This document shows, in pieces, positions 62,149-64,000 of a DNA stretch of 64,000 nt. The stretch covers positions 3,100,001 to 3,164,000 of the forward strand of contig OZ316899.1 of assembly GCA_973895155.1 (NCBI GenBank), given 5' to 3'. Position numbers and translations under genes: made by a program. This DNA is from Marsupella aquatica. Lineage: Eukaryota; Marchantiophyta. The notes beneath the pieces were generated by a model. It had not been told where the DNA came from. It searched no databases and was given only the letters and a program-made list of their open reading frames with translations. How positions within the stretch are numbered: the stretch's first letter is position 1; each line of letters begins with the position of its first letter.

Positions 62149-63539
62149 TGTGGTATGGGTGTCCCTGCAATTTTTTCTGGAAACTTGTTTATTTTTAGCA
62201 TATCACAAGATTTACTTACACTTTAGACACCTTCCGGCCAACATTTACTTGTTCTGGACACTTATAGAAATATTTGACATCTCCGGCTTTCCTGACGATT
62301 CCTAGTGTACTTTGCCCGACGCTGTGACCAGCGCCCGTTTCTTTTACTCAAGACGCTGCGGAAGCGTCCAACCTCCTCATGACGCTTTTGGCAGTGCCCG
62401 ACCGCCACCAAGACTCTATGAGGATTTCGACCGACGCTGTGGAAAGCGTCAGCTTCAACACACGACGCTGTGAGCAGCGTCCACCCTAGTATTGACGCTG
62501 TGAGCAGTGTGAGCAGCGTCCGTTGGTTTTACTTAAGACGCTTCTAGCAGCGTCCAGATTCTCCCGACGCTTCTAGCAGCGTCCGCTCAACACTTAGTTT
62601 TTGAAGTAGATTACTAGTAAAGTAGTATTCTACCACCCTTGTTGAAGTACTTATGCTGTGCTTCTCCCTTGTTTAGTTTTAAGCTTGGAAAGGCACGACT
62701 GTTCTTACCTCCTCCATTTTAGGATTCCAGCACTTATAAGACAGAGTAGAATGCTCATTTGAAGTAGAGAGAAATAGAGTTAATACTGTATTCAGAATTG
62801 AGTCTTCTGAATAGTTTTCTCCTCCTTCCATTGTAACAAGGCATGCTGTGAGTGTTTTGTATGGAAGTAAAGCTATATTGATTGAAGTTAAGATTGAATT
62901 CAAGAGATTCCTGTGGTGATTGAATTCAGTTGCAGATTTCTGAAACTCGTATTGAATTCACTGCTAGGCTTGCTTGCAGAGTCGGGATTCGCTAGCCAAT
63001 TCAAGAATAGTTAATGATAAATGAGAAGTAAATTCTGATTCTCAGAGTAGTTAGTACTGTTGCTTTGATTCTGGAATATGGTTTAGAGTTTGACTGAATT
63101 GCGTATCGCTGATGTCAAACCATGTTGACGGCATTTTAAATCATATCATTCATTTGCAATCAGAAAGCTTCTGCTTCATCAGATTGAGAATTCCATTATC
63201 ATTAACCTTTGTGTTTTGAAGAGTGAGATGGATGAATTATGAGATAGATTTCATGTCTATACTGAGCCCAAATCCTTTCTGAAGGAGTGGCAGTAGCAGC
63301 TTGTAGTCTCTAAATCCTTACTCATTTCTTCTCTAATTCATAAATCAGAAGTTCAGTTACTTTGTTGTTTGTTTATTCGATTTTTTTTATTGAGAAGTGA
63401 AGTCAACATAGAGCTCAAGACTCTAAATCACTCGGAGTGATAAAAGTTATACAATTCATTCTGAAATCTGTTCTTAAAGGGATCGAAACCCTGGTTTTAG
63501 GTGAGAAGAGTCACTTTTGATACTTAGCACTATACGACA
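62149..63539 (+). repeat. 3' LTR of the full-length element
   Basis: 1391 bp, the same length as the 5' LTR, with the same minus-strand 74-codon shadow frame and the same palindrome array. It ends at ACCAG 63540-63544. The TATA box is at 62734 and the U5 word TGTTGACGGCATTTTA at 63123. Confidence 0.95.
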
Positions 63540-63544
63540 ACCAG

Positions 63545-64000
63545 GCTTCACACCAATGTAGACTGATTACCAATAATATTTCCTACGACCCTTGCACTAC
63601 TACAACTACATGGAAAGGCCCTTGGAGATTCAAAGGACTTACCCACCATTGATAAAAAAGGGGTACCAAGGCACAGATTAATGTGCGGAAGGCATGGCTA
63701 TGCATAGTTCTTGTGGTTCTAACCTTTGGTTTCCGAATCCTTTTTATAGACTTTTGCACCCAAAGTCCTATCATGATGGTATCCGGACCAAGTATAGGGC
63801 AATGAGTTTGGTCCAGGTATATCCTGGACGTCCACTCAAGCACTCTACTTTGTCCGAACCTCCACCGAGTACCTCTCCACTCTGACCGCAGGGTCACAAG
63901 ACGACACTCAGTAGCAGAGGTGAGCTTTTTGATAGTATCTAAACCACCCGGGGGATAGGGAAAAAGGGGAGACTACCTCTTTTCCCCTCAGTCACCCCAA
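63545..64000. other. No gene recognised
   Basis: Flank of the full-length element. A 104-codon minus-strand frame (63583-63897) overlaps a 63-codon plus-strand frame; neither has a domain. This flank would be continuous with 49984 before the insertion. Confidence 0.4.

Larger units (their letters stand above)
49990..63539 (+). mobile_element. Full-length Athila/Tat-like Ty3/gypsy retrotransposon, young
   Basis: 13,550 bp, flanked by a perfect ACCAG duplication (49985-49989 and 63540-63544). Both LTRs are 1391 bp with TGT...ACA ends, and no difference was noticed in the stretches compared by eye. Order: LTR, tRNA-Asp primer site, 1.2-kb leader, gag-pro, in-frame TGA, pol (RT, RNase H, integrase), polypurine-like tract 1, ORF B, in-frame TGA, protease-like ORF C, polypurine tract 2, LTR. 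The primer site type and FIDDF catalytic box point to the Athila/Tat side of plant Ty3/gypsy, without chromodomain. Its frames are intact apart from the two stops, so it may still be mobile. Confidence 0.93.

Noticed and set aside
1-64000. tRNA, rRNA, microRNA or organellar DNA
   Set aside because: No cloverleaf with conserved boxes, rRNA core words or organellar genes were recognised. The tRNA-like matches are primer-binding sites next to LTRs.

Overview
The window reads as nuclear DNA of a land plant. It has Ty3/gypsy retroelements with tRNA-Asp and initiator-tRNA-Met primer sites, short plant-type telomere words (CCCTAAA), F-box remnants and one exon resembling plant ceramide synthase. No bacterial, organellar or free-virus organisation is visible. 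The heavy nesting and the F-box style (GLPDD..HIWP) suggest a repeat-rich non-flowering plant, but that is inference. Almost every open frame outside the youngest element is broken.

Layout. Bases 1-8.8 kb hold low-density sequence: a possible ceramide-synthase first exon (minus, 3157-3273), a decayed multi-exon gene with repeated lysine-rich exons (plus, about 5.1-7.4 kb) and a ~140-bp tandem repeat (7.68-8.29 kb). A minus-strand Ty3/gypsy chromovirus occupies 8808-29920 (target duplication CCTAG) and splits a minus-strand gene whose frame continues across the insertion. It was later hit three times. A 4.6-kb LTR-like unit (9658-18098) lies in its 3' LTR and is itself split by a 3.8-kb LTR-like unit (14084-17916). 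A ~2.1-kb non-coding insert lies in pol (about 22.23-24.32 kb). A 1665-bp solo LTR (27409-29073) lies in its 5' LTR.

From 29.9 to 34.07 kb come the rest of the split gene, a field of degenerate short repeats and two F-box remnants. At 34070-43115 a second nest shows the same two LTR-like unit types: a 4.4-kb unit interrupted by a 4603-bp unit (35642-40244). From 43.1 to 49.98 kb there is a decayed MULE-like transposase, several minisatellites, a degenerate repeat field and a broken gene. A young full-length Athila/Tat-like Ty3/gypsy element fills 49990-63539, with LTRs of equal length (1391 bp) and target duplication ACCAG.

The main novelty is two large protein families (called ORF A and ORF B here) that sit inside single LTR-like units. 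Each unit begins TGT, ends ACA, has a 5-bp target duplication, and carries the ORF upstream of a TATA-like promoter and an R-U5-like tail. The simplest reading is giant solo LTRs whose U3 encodes a protein. In the young full-length element ORF B lies instead between pol and the 3' LTR, flanked by two near-identical polypurine tracts. This suggests the LTR boundary moved and changed ORF B from LTR-encoded to internal. The same element separates gag-pro from pol by one in-frame stop in a tobamovirus-type readthrough context, carries a second retropepsin-like domain downstream of ORF B, and has arrays of a short GACGCT...AGCGTCC palindrome in U3, in the leader and before ORF B.
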